Part shown: positions 27,201 through 36,900 of the stretch, piece after piece
How the letters are laid out: the number at the start of each line of letters is the position of its first letter
Position numbering within the stretch: the stretch's first letter is position 1
Assembly (NCBI RefSeq): GCF_021155775.2
Contig: NC_060235.2
Coordinates: forward strand, 25,367,598-25,431,597
Direction of reading: 5' to 3'
DNA from: Neodiprion pinetum
Lineage: Eukaryota; Arthropoda; Insecta; Hymenoptera; Diprionidae
Length of the DNA: 64,000 bases
Translations under genes and position numbers: made by a program
The notes under the pieces: model-generated
Told to the model about the DNA's origin: nothing
What the model saw: the letters and a program-made list of their open reading frames with translations, nothing else
Databases searched by the model: none

Positions 27201-30200
27201 TATTAGAATAACTACTATAGTACCTCTAATCTGTTAATATTACATATTTCCGTTGAATTTGTTTACAGTATGTAATCAAGCTGAAACCCCAGGTTCAGAA
27301 TCAGAGACGAATATAATTGACTCTTTGCTATACGACATTCACGCCGGATTCCCGCTGAAACAGATCAATCGAGGTGACGTCAAGGTGCGTACGTCGATGG
27401 TATTCGTTTTATCCAGAATGCAATTCTGGAATATACCGAATACCAGCCAGTTATTCTTTAATTGCTTTTAACTAGGTGAGACGACTTCAAAACGGAGGTG
27501 TCACGTCGGAGGAGGATGTCTCTCTGTCGGGAGCTCAAGGAATTCGTTCCCGAGTTGGTTCCTGCTCTGGAGGACCGGACCAGAATATGGGCAAAGAAGA
27601 TACTTACTCTCCAGGTAATGAAAGCACACGACCACGGCTTTGAGGTCGTTTTTTTATCCGAGTATCCTTTATCGCGGTTTTGGCTCGAATGCACAGATAT
27701 CACTCCTAACGGAAGCCTCCGCCGTCGACGAAGTCGAGTACCGTCTGAAGAGGACGAAGGTAACCTGATGGACTTCTTGAGGACCTCTGGTAACGATAAC
27801 ATAAGGGATCGAAAGTCGTGGGGAAGTCTCGGTATGTTTATCTTGTAGCGAATGAGTTTGTCTGAATCATATAGAAATGGCAATACATGAAATGTTCGTC
27901 GGATTAATAAACTGCCGAATATTCTTTAGATCGATCCTGGGCCCGCAGAGCTCGAGGACAACCACGACGCGGGGATCTGTTGAATGCAGATTTCTCCGGA
28001 GATCGTGAACGTCCAAACTCGCCATCGCCACTCGTGGAAAACAAACCATTTCTACAGGAAGAAGAAACGAAGCCAACCGGGTATAGCGACAATTCCTCAA
28101 TATAACGACCGTTACAGTTTTGCACTCAGCCCTTTGCAAGTTTTTTTTTAATCTGACAGGCATTCGATGCATTCATTGCTCAATGAGATTCATTGAAATT
28201 TTTTTAAAATTGCAGAAGGGCATGGCGGCAGAAAATTGAAGCATGGTTATCCGAAAATGAGAAGGAAGAACGAGCCGGTGAAGATCTTCAACGTCGAGCA
28301 CGTCAGCTACAGGCAAATCGTCGATCATTCGAAGATTCTGGTACGAATTTACACTCCCTAATTAGCTTCCATAATTTACAAGGCAATTTTCATCGGTCGA
28401 CAAATTACACGTGGTTACTTTTTCGATGTTTTCCTGTAGGTAGCGAAGGCAAAAGTTCGACGATGAATGTCGTATTTGAGGACAAACCAGTGCAGCAGGA
28501 ATATACCAGAGTTTATTCCGACTGGCGTCCAAATGTCGAGGAAAGCGACGTGATGAGAACCATGGAAGCCATAGAAGGTGCAGAATATAAACGATGTAAC
28601 GTGCAACACTGCCTTGTGTACCTGTGCTAAATGGTTTTTCCTTAACTTTCAGAAGCCCAACCGCAAAGCCCTCAAAAGGACAAGTCTCTCTGGCGAAAGT
28701 CGACATTGAATGTGCCAAACAGTTCGGAAGAAGCTGATCCCCGATATCTGAAGAGGCTCAACTTAAGGTCCAGCATGGAAAATGTTCTGGCACCAAGCAC
28801 TTTACAGGTAATCATGAAAATCAACCCCTTAATAATGGTTCGCAGCCTATCACACGTGTTGCTAACAAATCAACTGATATTTCAGGCGATAAGAGAGGAG
28901 GAGCGTAAAAAGAACATAATCAGTTCTGTAGCGAATTCACAAACGCCTGATGATTTGACGATATACATTCGCCAGCCGTACTGTGCGCCCACGAAAACAT
29001 CGACATCTGCAGAAACGAGCGATCACTTTGAACAGTTGCAGAGCCAGCAGAGTCAGAAAAAGAACACGAAGCCTGGAGGAAAGAACAACACGTCAACAGA
29101 CGATCAAATAAGTGACAAAATTGAGATTGATTCGGATAATATTGAGACACCCCCGGCAACGAGGCGAGTGTTTAGCCCTCCTCGAGAAGTAAAACCAGTG
29201 GAGAAAGAACCGTGCCGCAGAGAGCGGTGCAGCAGTTCATTGCAGGCGCGAGAATCGAAGGTTCCACAGTTGAAGATAACGAATCCGCCCGTAGATCAGG
29301 GGAACGGTCACTTCGATCGGTACTCGGCGACGCGAAGGACGCGAAGATACAAGAAGAACCAGGACGCGATTCTTCACAAGGAGAACAAGCCGGAAATCGA
29401 GTCGCCAACGAACGAGGTGCCTCAAGAAAAGCCGCAGAGGCCGAGGTCGCTGTTGTTAACGTCCGAGGACCAAAAGACCGAAGACTCAGACCCGCTGCTA
29501 CGCATATGGCAGAGCAGATTGCAGCAACGAAGCGCGGGGAAAAAGGACGAAATTAACACGGCTCTGAAGGAAATAACCAAGTCCGGAGAGGACCTGCAGC
29601 ATCTTGCGCGGACTCCATCGAATAACGTACAGTCGCAGAGGGCCAGCCTTCGCGGAAGTCTGGTCATGCAACCGGCGCCGATAATCCCGGTAACGAACAC
29701 CGTGCTGAGCCCCGTGATGCAGGAGACCCGGCCACGCGAGCCTTCGGTGATGGTGGTCGATCAGGCGAGGGCCATTCCGAACCGAGAACGCAACAGAAGC
29801 ATGATAGACCCGAGCCAAGTGAAGGAGGCGTTGCGCGTAAGCGCTGAAGCCTGTCTGACGACGAACGAAGATAAAAAAATCCAAATAAACGAACCAAAGC
29901 AGACATCGATGTTTAAGACTAAGTTTATTCCGGACATAAGCGTCACCTCGAACCCGGTCAGCAAGGCCAAGGTGGAGCAGGAGTTCAACGACGAAGGTTT
30001 CGAGGAGACGCAAAGTCTCGTTTCCGAGACGCTTAGCCAGGGTACTTCGTCCGGTGGTAATTACGAAACAGACGCTCAGGATTCGGCGCACAATTCATTG
30101 CCGCCCAAGATACAGCGTGGCAACGACGAGACCGACGACAGGAACGTCGGCTCCAAGGCCAAGGCCGTCAAACAGGCATCAAAGCTCCAGTCGTACGCCC

Positions 30201-31935
30201 AGCGGACCGCCTCTATGAAGCCCAGAGCCGAAAAGACCAGGTACCCGCCAAAACGAACAGGGAGTCTCGAGCGGGCAGAGACACCGAAAATAAAGAACTC
30301 CAGGAACGAGGTAGAACGATCCAGCTCGAGGAGCAGCCTCCGCAGCTCGAGGAGCTCCCTCAACAGCTCGACGTCGGTCAACACCGTTCGCAACATGGCT
30401 CCCAGCCATCACCAACTCGGTGGATACACTTCCGCTATTCGGGCTCTAACTACGGATCTTCGAAAAAGCCCATCCATGTCTCCGGTTTCACCGGTTCACA
30501 ACAACGGTGTAAGGAAATACACAAATCAGAGGACTGGAACGAGCAGGATTCCGGCTAGTCGGAGCAGCAGCAGTGGCAGCAGCATCGGTCCTGCTGTACG
30601 GAGTGTTCCGAAGCCCGCATTGGTAAGGCTGATTCACAAAATAAGTATTCGAATAAAATAATTATGCTGCATTTAGCGTGCCATGGTGTTTCACCTTTTA
30701 GGGCAAACTGCGGCTCTACTGAAAATGATCATGTCTTGAATCATATGATGTTATTAACAAAATAAACGTGTAATTTATGATATGATTTTTGATCTAGTAT
30801 ATTTGATGATTCGTGCTTTTGTAATTTATTACGTGATTTTTTATACATTTTTCTCGAATTTACAGCATAAATAATATAATAAATTATACGTTGATTTCGG
30901 TCATAACATTTTATGATTTATCAGATGAACATTTTCGGTAGGGCAAGTATGTAATTGAATTGCATTTATTATTTGATTTATAACTGTAGAGAACCTAGAA
31001 ACCGTCACTTCATGATTCATTTTCCTCTCATCCATTTATATATACCATTAATAAAAATGTAGGGTGTTCGGTTTTGTTTCGAATTGACGCAGAAACAACT
31101 GATCCAATTTTGACCAACCTTGACTTAGTTTGTAGTACAAACTCACAAAAGTGGCCTGCAATTTGTTTTAAAAATTTACACCTCAGAGGATGCAACGTTA
31201 ATTTCACCACATAACACGAGATCGCTTGCCTGATGACTGTGATCGTAGTCTTCACTACTATACATGGAATTGCTTGTTAGGACTTCGGTTATTCAAAAAC
31301 TGTTGGGCCGTTTTCCAAAATTTTTTCTCTCGGTTAATCCATCAGTACTATTTGACTGTAATTCATACCTTATTTCATGTGATCAAGCTTTTCGAGTTAT
31401 TCTTTTTACACATAATTTAATATTTTTATTGATATCGGTTTTCTCTTTCAAATGTACCTACTTATTTTTATTCTCAGAATAATAAGCTTATTATATTTAC
31501 GATTTACGTTAGTTATAAAAATCCAACTATTTTATTCGATAGCAGAGATTTATTAAAAATTGAAGGATTTGACAAAATTTGAAATAACTTCAATTACACT
31601 TTGAATTATGGTGGGTTTAGACAGTATTAATTAAAATAAAAATGTGAATAAATTCGTAGGTGAGTGCGTCGGATTCTTCGAAGGGGAGTAACTTCAGAAA
31701 TCGGCCGGTGGTAACATCTCGCAGCAGCAGCAGCAGCAGCAGTATAGAGCCTCATTCCCAGCAGCAAAGTCGCTTAACTCCTGAAAGGCTTGCGGGAACT
31801 GGTCGAAGCCGATTACTGCAGCCTCGAGCTAGTAACATCGTGCAAAGTCATAGTTTCATGCGGCCGACAGCCGCTAGCGTTAACAAAGGCTCCATATCAA
31901 ATCTTCCCAAAAGTATAAGAAGCATGGCTAAGTAG
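17261..31935 (+). CDS. form3: Formin of the INF2 / Formin3 family (23-exon gene model)
   Basis: Actin-nucleating and elongating formin. INF2 in vertebrates and Form3 in Drosophila build and remodel F-actin (ER/mitochondria-associated actin; tracheal anastomosis and dendrites in flies). Exons chained by GT-AG sites and phase: 17261-17327, 17639-17754, 17878-18037, 18231-18264, 22786-22933, 23018-23197, 23720-24286, 24785-24846, 24916-25104, 25191-25362, 25495-25602, 25906-25976, 26112-26238, 26310-26562, 27269-27384, 27476-27614, 27697-27831, 27930-28080, 28216-28340, 28440-28577, 28653-28807, 28886-30622, 31660-31935. The sum is 5226 nt with no internal stop, giving 1741 aa. Domain order: DID (aa 1-235), FH1 (about 257-318), FH2 (about 343-735), WH2/DAD-like (about 767-786), then a long tail. 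The first roughly 110 residues of the INF2 DID are missing from this model, so the true N-terminus may use upstream exons. The exon 6/7 junction is the least certain internal boundary. Confidence 0.9.
18911..19017. mobile_element. TA-flanked miniature element, single-arm derivative
   Basis: 107 bp inside form3 intron 4, flanked by TA on both sides (18909-18910 and 19018-19019). Terminal inverted repeats CAGTAATGTTCATTA and the complement of GAGTAATGTTCATTA match at 14 of 15 bases. The interior (TTAGCCGGAAGCCCAAGGC and an AATTTGTATGGAATCGAGCT arm) matches one arm of the larger element at 58017-58244. TA duplication and short TIRs are typical of Tc1/mariner-type MITEs. Confidence 0.65.
20930..21330. 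promoter_or_regulatory. CpG-rich patch within form3 intron 4
   Basis: Clearly GC- and CpG-rich compared with the rest of this 4.5-kb intron (for example GCCGCGTCTGCATCTGCATC, 21122-21141), with a run of GCATCT-type units. Frames on both strands (20755-21159 -, 21005-21229 +) are open mainly because of composition and show no domain I know. Possible internal promoter or enhancer. Confidence 0.3.
22786..23197 (+). CDS. form3: form3 exons 5-6: C-terminal half of the DID
   Basis: Exon 5 (22786-22933) carries VQLDVFDEQRESDEE and GIDLSSHLDIFYAIL, aligning with INF2 IQLEAFEEAKAEDEE and GVDMSSHQEVFASLF. Exon 6 (23018-23197, exactly 60 codons) continues with SILQHLLRIDP and WDTAETLVHRATLLEN, matching the helices that close the INF2 DID. 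Exon 5 lies after the longest intron of the gene (18265-22785) and begins with the third base of a codon split with exon 4. Both donors (CAG|GTACTG and CAG|GTGCGT) are ordinary. Confidence 0.88.
23720..24286 (+). CDS. form3: form3 exon 7: FH1 proline-rich segment and start of FH2
   Basis: The exon of 189 codons opens with a Cys/Gly patch (LCCWGRGGDQTC) and then FH1: VPPLPPLPPPPPPLP, VVPPPPLPPLLL and RPPPVPPPLQVP. These are profilin-actin and SH3/WW-type proline tracks. FH2 begins at KTINWNKIP, the formin lasso segment equivalent to INF2 KKLNWQKLP, followed by DWAEMEGLFCQQ. The donor GAG|GTAATT is clear. The 5' edge is inferred from TATTAGCAG|ACA, placed just after an in-frame TAG. Another frame immediately upstream (about 23580-23700) also looks coding, so the start of this exon is less certain than its end. 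Confidence 0.82.
24785..26562 (+). CDS. form3: form3 exons 8-14: FH2 actin nucleation domain
   Basis: Seven phase-consistent exons encode the FH2 dimer that caps and elongates actin barbed ends. Recognisable pieces: ITLLDGKRSLNVNIFLKQF (INF2 ITFLDAKKSLNLNIFLKQF), LLKILPEVDELEMLK, YKLRIECMLLKEEF, VLYMVLVAGNFLNSGGYAG with the formin signature GNFLN, GVKLSSLQKLTEIRA, then coiled-coil-like helices in exons 12-14 (EKKRKDLLCF, AFFCED-equivalent EFFCEDINSFKLEECF). Exon 14 ends in a basic/Glu-rich helix (ENERRRMQEEQAKTRRRQRE). Introns are 69-500 bp. Exon 14 would read on 119 nt if the donor TTTAC|GTGAGA were missed; splicing there joins in phase to exon 15. Confidence 0.93.
27269..27384 (+). CDS. form3: form3 exon 15: WH2/DAD-like actin-binding segment
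   Basis: This exon carries IIDSLLYDIHAGFPLKQI, aligning with the INF2 segment VIDALLADIRKGFQLRK. In INF2 that element binds monomeric actin as a WH2 and the DID as a DAD. The hydrophobic positions (I, LL, I, F, L) and the Gly before Phe are kept, so the autoinhibitory loop with the N-terminal DID is probably conserved. The exon starts with two bases completing a Leu codon from exon 14 and ends in phase 0 at AAG|GTGCGT. It comes directly after the FH2, as in INF2. Confidence 0.88.
27476..28807 (+). CDS. form3: form3 exons 16-21: C-terminal tail, first part
   Basis: Six exons of 125-155 nt (27476-27614, 27697-27831, 27930-28080, 28216-28340, 28440-28577, 28653-28807) continue the frame after the WH2/DAD. 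They encode hydrophilic sequence with Arg-rich patches (SLRRRRSRVPSEEDEGNLM, DRSWARRARGQPRRGDLL) and a helical charged stretch (WRQKIEAWLSENEKEERAGE), followed by DPRYLKRLNLRSSMENVLAP. I recognise no known catalytic domain. Conserved-looking Trp and Leu positions suggest short binding motifs. All splice sites are GT-AG and all phases close. Confidence 0.85.
28886..30622 (+). CDS. form3: form3 exon 22: 1737-nt exon of disordered tail
   Basis: One exon of 579 codons, much longer than its neighbours, is open from TTTCAG|GCG to TTG|GTAAGG. It starts AIREEERKKNIISSVANSQ and becomes rich in Ser, Arg, Lys, Glu, Gln and Thr, with few hydrophobics: expected to be intrinsically disordered. Features include DPLLRIWQSRLQQR, EALRVSAEACL, a Ser/Arg run SSSRSSLRSSRSSLNSS, and RTGTSRIPASRSSSSGSS near the end. 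Many Ser/Thr sites lie next to basic residues. GC content is clearly higher than in the flanking introns. Long antisense frames exist over this exon and are shadows of its composition. Confidence 0.88.
31660..31935 (+). CDS. form3: form3 last exon with poly-Ser run and stop
   Basis: The terminal exon follows CGTAG|GTG and encodes 91 residues ending SIRSMAK and TAG. It includes TSRSSSSSSSIEPHSQQQS, produced by an (AGC)n run at 31721-31742, and RLTPERLAGTGRSRLLQP. There is no CAAX-type prenylation box at the C-terminus, unlike one vertebrate INF2 isoform. It joins exon 22 in phase 0 across a 1.04-kb intron. If that intron is retained, exon 22 reads on for 12 codons to a stop at 30659, giving a possible shorter isoform. 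Confidence 0.85.
   Translation: MSASDSSKGSNFRNRPVVTSRSSSSSSSIEPHSQQQSRLTPERLAGTGRSRLLQPRASNIVQSHSFMRPTAASVNKGSISNLPKSIRSMAK
31721..31742 (+). repeat. form3: Coding (GCA)n / (AGC)n microsatellite
   Basis: Seven GCA triplets in the last form3 exon, read as consecutive Ser codons. Confidence 0.85.
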
Positions 31936-32480
31936 TTGAAGCAAATTTATTATACTTCGACGATGAAAATGTATATTCATTATATTATACGTATAAGTAC
32001 GTTTAATTTGACGTGAATAGTATTTCATTTGTTTTTCTTTCTTTATTTTTTTATTTTGTTTATTTTTTTTTTTTTTGTTTGCAAAATGCATTTCTTTTGT
32101 ACATGTATTTGACAATAATACGGATATTCGTCGTTACTGCACCAACGTGATGAGTCGGAATAGTCATAAGAAAATATAGGCATATACCTACATGCATGTT
32201 TAGCTATAGGAATATTATATATAAGTGAACAAAAATAGAAAACTTAACAATTATTCTATATGCATGTTATATAGATAAATTCACAAATGAACATAACACG
32301 AGCATACATAATTTAACATAAAAATATATATATTTTGAGATATTTAATTAGAATATATATATAATGTATAATGCATATGTATTTATCGAAATAATAATTT
32401 TTAACTTCGTTTTCAACTTTGTTAATACAATCTGAGTGATTTTCGTCACCATAGTCAGTGAATAAAGTACAGCGAACTGT
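31936..32480 (+). other. form3: form3 3' UTR (predicted)
   Basis: AT-rich sequence follows the form3 stop. The first canonical AATAAA on the + strand after the stop is at 32461-32466, so the transcript probably ends about 10-30 nt later. T-rich tracts at about 32030-32080 lie inside it. The end point is inferred from the signal only. Confidence 0.45.
32461..32466 (+). terminator. Polyadenylation signal AATAAA for form3
   Basis: Canonical hexamer 526 nt after the form3 stop codon, in the short interval between the two convergent genes. No earlier AATAAA occurs in the predicted 3' UTR. Confidence 0.45.
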
Positions 32481-33505
32481 ACAAGGTAAATCTTAGTTAC
32501 GGGTTTCTATATTATCATCGGAGCCTTAAACGGTGAAAATACGAACGCTTTTGCGATTTTCGTTTATTTCTGAAATGTGAATAATTTCTTGACGCCTCGA
32601 TTCAAACGAATATAAGGATCGCATGTGGATAGTGCGCGGTTAGACAGAATGTAGCGTGAACGTTGCAAACCGTTCGAAGTGTTCAAATCTCAGAGCGATC
32701 GATAATAATCGACGCTGCCGCGTGACTTGGAGAATCGTCAGTTCGGTTGTCCTCACTTGTCATCGGACCGCCGGGCAATAAACACGCGAGGTAGGTACCT
32801 GAATTTGGCTGCGTACGAGTGTTTGCGAATACGTAGAATTTGGTCGGAATGAGTGTGAGGTATTGGAATTTAATAAATAGATGCTACCATGACGGAAAGT
32901 AGGAATAAAGGAAGGGAGGGAAGATGCCGGAAATGTACGTATCAACTATACTTATGATCAAACAAACAAAAGTTCATTCTGGAATCATGTAAACATCCGC
33001 CATTTTGATTTCGTATTTCCGAATTGGTATCCAATTAACTCAGCGACTTAAAAAACTCGAAACAGGTTAAAATTCTTGGCCATTAACTCGATCGTGTACA
33101 TACAAATGATGTTATAACACTGTCAGACGAAATTGGCTTGTTTCTGAAGAAATAATTTACTCATAAATGAAAACACTTTTGCTCCGACATAGCAATGCTG
33201 AAATCCTCAGAAATATATGTTTACAATTTCTTTTATAATTAGTGGCATTGGATCTGTGGGACAATGGAAATTTCTTGGATACTGATGTTTCAACAAAATG
33301 CATTCAATTTGTTTATCATACTTTTGTAAATAGAATCGAATGAAATCAGATTTTCAACTTTGCAATGCCACAGCAATTCAGCATGTGAAAAATTTCAATT
33401 ATACGTAAATTTTAATAAAACTAGATAACAGAGTATAACGCATATACATAGAAAATAGAAAATAAAATAACAATAACCATATATGAATGACATTTTATAA
33501 TATTA
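32481..33505 (-). other. Convergent intergenic interval / nab 3' UTR
   Basis: About 1 kb between the predicted form3 transcript end and the nab stop codon. It should hold the nab 3' UTR on the - strand. A - strand AATAAA complement (TTTATT) occurs at 32563-32568, and an ATTAAA-type signal lies near 33411. If the distal signal is used, the two 3' UTRs nearly touch. No coding exon was recognised. Confidence 0.4.
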
Positions 33506-33978
33506 TCACGACTCAGACTTTTCATCTGCGGTTTCTTCTTTTATTTGAAGTTGAGGCGCACATTCCATAGAGTTCATGTGAACTGGTGGTGACATCCTAA
33601 GAGCTGGATTAGCCACAGCTATTATGTCATCGCCCCGCGATGCGATCACCTAGCAATAAAATTTCGGGAATCACGTCAATTATCCAAACCTCACAACAAT
33701 TTTTTCTTGGACTCGATCGGTGGATTTTACAGAGTTTGAAGATGTCGATGAATAAAAATGAAACTTGGACGTTTGCTTATAACGACGATGAGGGTGGTAG
33801 AAAATAGAGTTGTTTTTGTATACCTATTTCTTATAAAGTTGTTAGCGATGTTTGTTTGCAGTTTATTTTGACTTATTTACTGGAATATCGAGTAAGGTGC
33901 AATACCAAAAGCATATATTATGCATACCTTCAAGTTGAAGTCATTCTCTTCGTTACTATTATCAGCATCTCCCTCATC
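33506..33978 (-). CDS. nab: nab last two exons and stop
   Basis: Exon 33978-33928 (51 nt) reads DEGDADNSNEENDFNLK between TTCTAG and GTATGC. Exon 33649-33506 reads VIASRGDDIIAVANPALRMS, PPVHMNSMECAPQLQ and IKEETADEKSES, then TGA. The ending contains IKEE, a psi-K-x-E sumoylation-type motif, in the same place as VIKTEPED at the end of human NAB1. That supports this being the true C-terminus. Confidence 0.85.
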
Positions 33979-36900
33979 CTAGAAAAAATAAGTTGAAAAT
34001 TTACATTAACCTTCAGTATGATCAACTAACAAAACGCTGAGAGTCATTAACATTAAGAAACCCGCCACAAAAAGTTTCATTCTAGTTGACAATGAGATGT
34101 ATGTGGTATTAAGTCATTAGGACAATTAAGTCAACAAGATTCACGACGTCATCGATGAATCTCATGCATTTTGACCTCCTGAGTACAAATTTCTTTTTAG
34201 TTTTTCGAATAAACATGTAATTCGATTTTGAATTGTTTTTTTTTTCTTTCATTGATCGAACGATGAAGAGCAAAAAAAAAAAATCTGAAAAACTACAGAT
34301 AGCACGAGTACATCAACGAAAACATTTTAATCTCTTCTGCTTTTACCATATTTTGATATAAAATACGACCAAACGCCTGCATGTAGCTAAATCACTTTTA
34401 ATTTTGTTCATCCTTGATTGATAATGTGTTTGAAATGCGTATTTTTGAAAAATCGTAGGCAAGGAAAGAGTTTTTTTGTTACAAGTTACTGAGAAATTTA
34501 TATTCGAAAGGTCAGAATGTGATATCTATATAAATACTTTTCTTTTGAGGTGTTTACAGTTCCCGATGTCCGAATTTTTGCCGATTATGTTCTTCCGATG
34601 GTTAATCGGTAAAAAACTTTAGTAAAAAAACGATTCAAAATTGTATAACTTGTTTCTTCTAGACCACCCATACTAGAAATATAGCGTTTCGCATAATTAA
34701 AGGTTCAATAAAATGTGCTAAAAAGTAAACTTACTTGCAGAGATGGAGGTGCATCGTTAGAAAAGGAAAACTGAGTGTCCGAATCACTTGCGTCTGGACT
34801 TGCATTGAATACGCCGTTACTCTTCCTGTGCCAAACGGGACTGAAACATCACAATTGACCGCGCATTAAACATCACATCTGGAGTATAATGGATATGGAA
34901 CTTCAAATAGAGCTGATTGATGGTAAGTGCAAGCTGTTTTATGTACGAAATAATTGCTATATTATATAGGACATGTCACGTGAACTATGTATTGATATAT
35001 TTTGACACCCTAATCAGAGAAGTAACGAATTCGAAGCTTTCTTTTTGCATTTATAACCCAAGATTACAGTTTCGGACTAGAAGAAAATACCTTCGGACTT
35101 AGACGGTTTACAGATTTACAAGTTGCGAAATATACGAGTATACACAATTACAGAGTTTTCGGGATTTTGGGCTCCCAAGTGCATTTTTACACTTAACAAT
35201 ATTGACCCGTTAAATAGGGTGATAAAAAATAAATCAAATAGTTTTTTTTTATTTTCGTGGTGCATCGTTTAATAAACACATAATATATAACGATGTTTCA
35301 TAATGTACCATAGGTCTATACAATTCATTATTATAAGATTATTTCAAATCGTGGGTCTATGTGATAACTCGCCTGTTCAACGTCGCAAAACTTCTGATTC
35401 GTTTGCTTAAGCCTACAAATCAAATTCGTACACACTTCACGCCACAATATATTATGTTGCAAATATTTTTTTAGTATTAGGAGTTTGGTTCATTTCTTCA
35501 TTCACTTATTCGATGATTCACTTCTTTAACTCACAATCAGAGTTGAATACAAGTCCGACAAATCGATTGAATCACGTCTGAACAACACTGTGATATATTT
35601 TGTTTTGTGTTGGGAAAAACGCGAGCTATATTTTCAGTGATTTAAAATCGTATAATAGTCATAATATTAATAATATGGTAATAACTGGAACAAAAAATCC
35701 CCACGTAGTTCTTCTGAACTTATTTACTTACCTAATTTTGAATCAATCGAATGGTAATTTCGAATCTGGATAGCGTAAATTTTGTCGAAACTGACGTATC
35801 CACGGATCGCTAAACATTAGTAGAAGTCTAAAGCTTGTTTTCACTTTCAATTTCTTAACATCGTTTCGGCTAAGGCCAACACGACGATACGGTAACGATC
35901 AAAATTATGGGTATATTCACTAGGGTTTCAATGTTTTCACGTTCAACTCGCACTGTGATTACAGTCACCGACATCGACAACATGTTTACACAATCAGTGT
36001 ATTACACGTTCACATGGTTCTCCGCAAATAATGGCCTGAATTTACTGCCTGCATGATTCCAAATGACTTTCGAAACGACTTGACGTGACTATTTTCATTA
36101 AGATTCAGGTAAATACGATTTCGAACGATCACAGAAGTGACTAGAAAACGTTTCGAGCGATTTTTAATAACTTCACGTTTGTTGCTGTAACTGTTGCTGT
36201 ATAGAGTGTCAGGTGGATAATGTATTGAAAGCTGAAACAATGGTTTACTCTAACATCCTCTATTCTTATTTATATTGTCGGACGTTAGATGTAATTGTCG
36301 CCGGATTCAGAATACAAAAAAGTATGTAACTTGGTCTAATTGGTAACGCGATGATGAGAGCTGAAGTGTAGAAAAGTAATTTTATTCGTTTCTTATGATG
36401 GCAGTTTTTTTTTTTCGCGAACTTGTTATTCAGGGACCGCTAAAGAGATACGCTATTCTATATTCAAAAACCGAAATAGTCACCTTGATGATCTGTGCCG
36501 CTTCGTCGTTGAGTTGCTAACGTCCAGCATTGCCTGCAACACCAAAACTGCTATAGGCAATCAAAGTTACCAATATGGATGGCCCACCTAGAAAAACACA
36601 TTGGTGTATCCGAGAGCAAATATGTTGCGAATTTCGGACCTACTAGGCGGGGGTTGAGTTATTATTGTTATATACAAAGACAGCGTGATGTAGCTTTCAC
36701 AGAACTTAGGCTGCAGAAATAAAACGACGAATTGCACAAATCGGTTAATTTAAGTAGAATTAGAACAAGCCGTTTGAAAAGTGACTAAAATACCAACTTT
36801 TTAAGACAGCATAGCAGAGAATAATGGCCAAGTGTTATTTATCGCTATAATCTTATAAGCAGGCTAGTTATCCTAAGTTTTTAAGGCTATTACAACGTGA

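Noticed and set aside
29498..30396. Several long - strand open frames (up to 197 codons) over form3 exon 22
   Set aside because: They lie antisense to a well-supported exon, share its GC-rich composition and show no domain. They are shadows.
36320..36400. tRNA-like A-box (TGGTCTAATTGGTAACGCG)
   Set aside because: No B-box (GGTTCGAATCC-like) and no foldable cloverleaf downstream.
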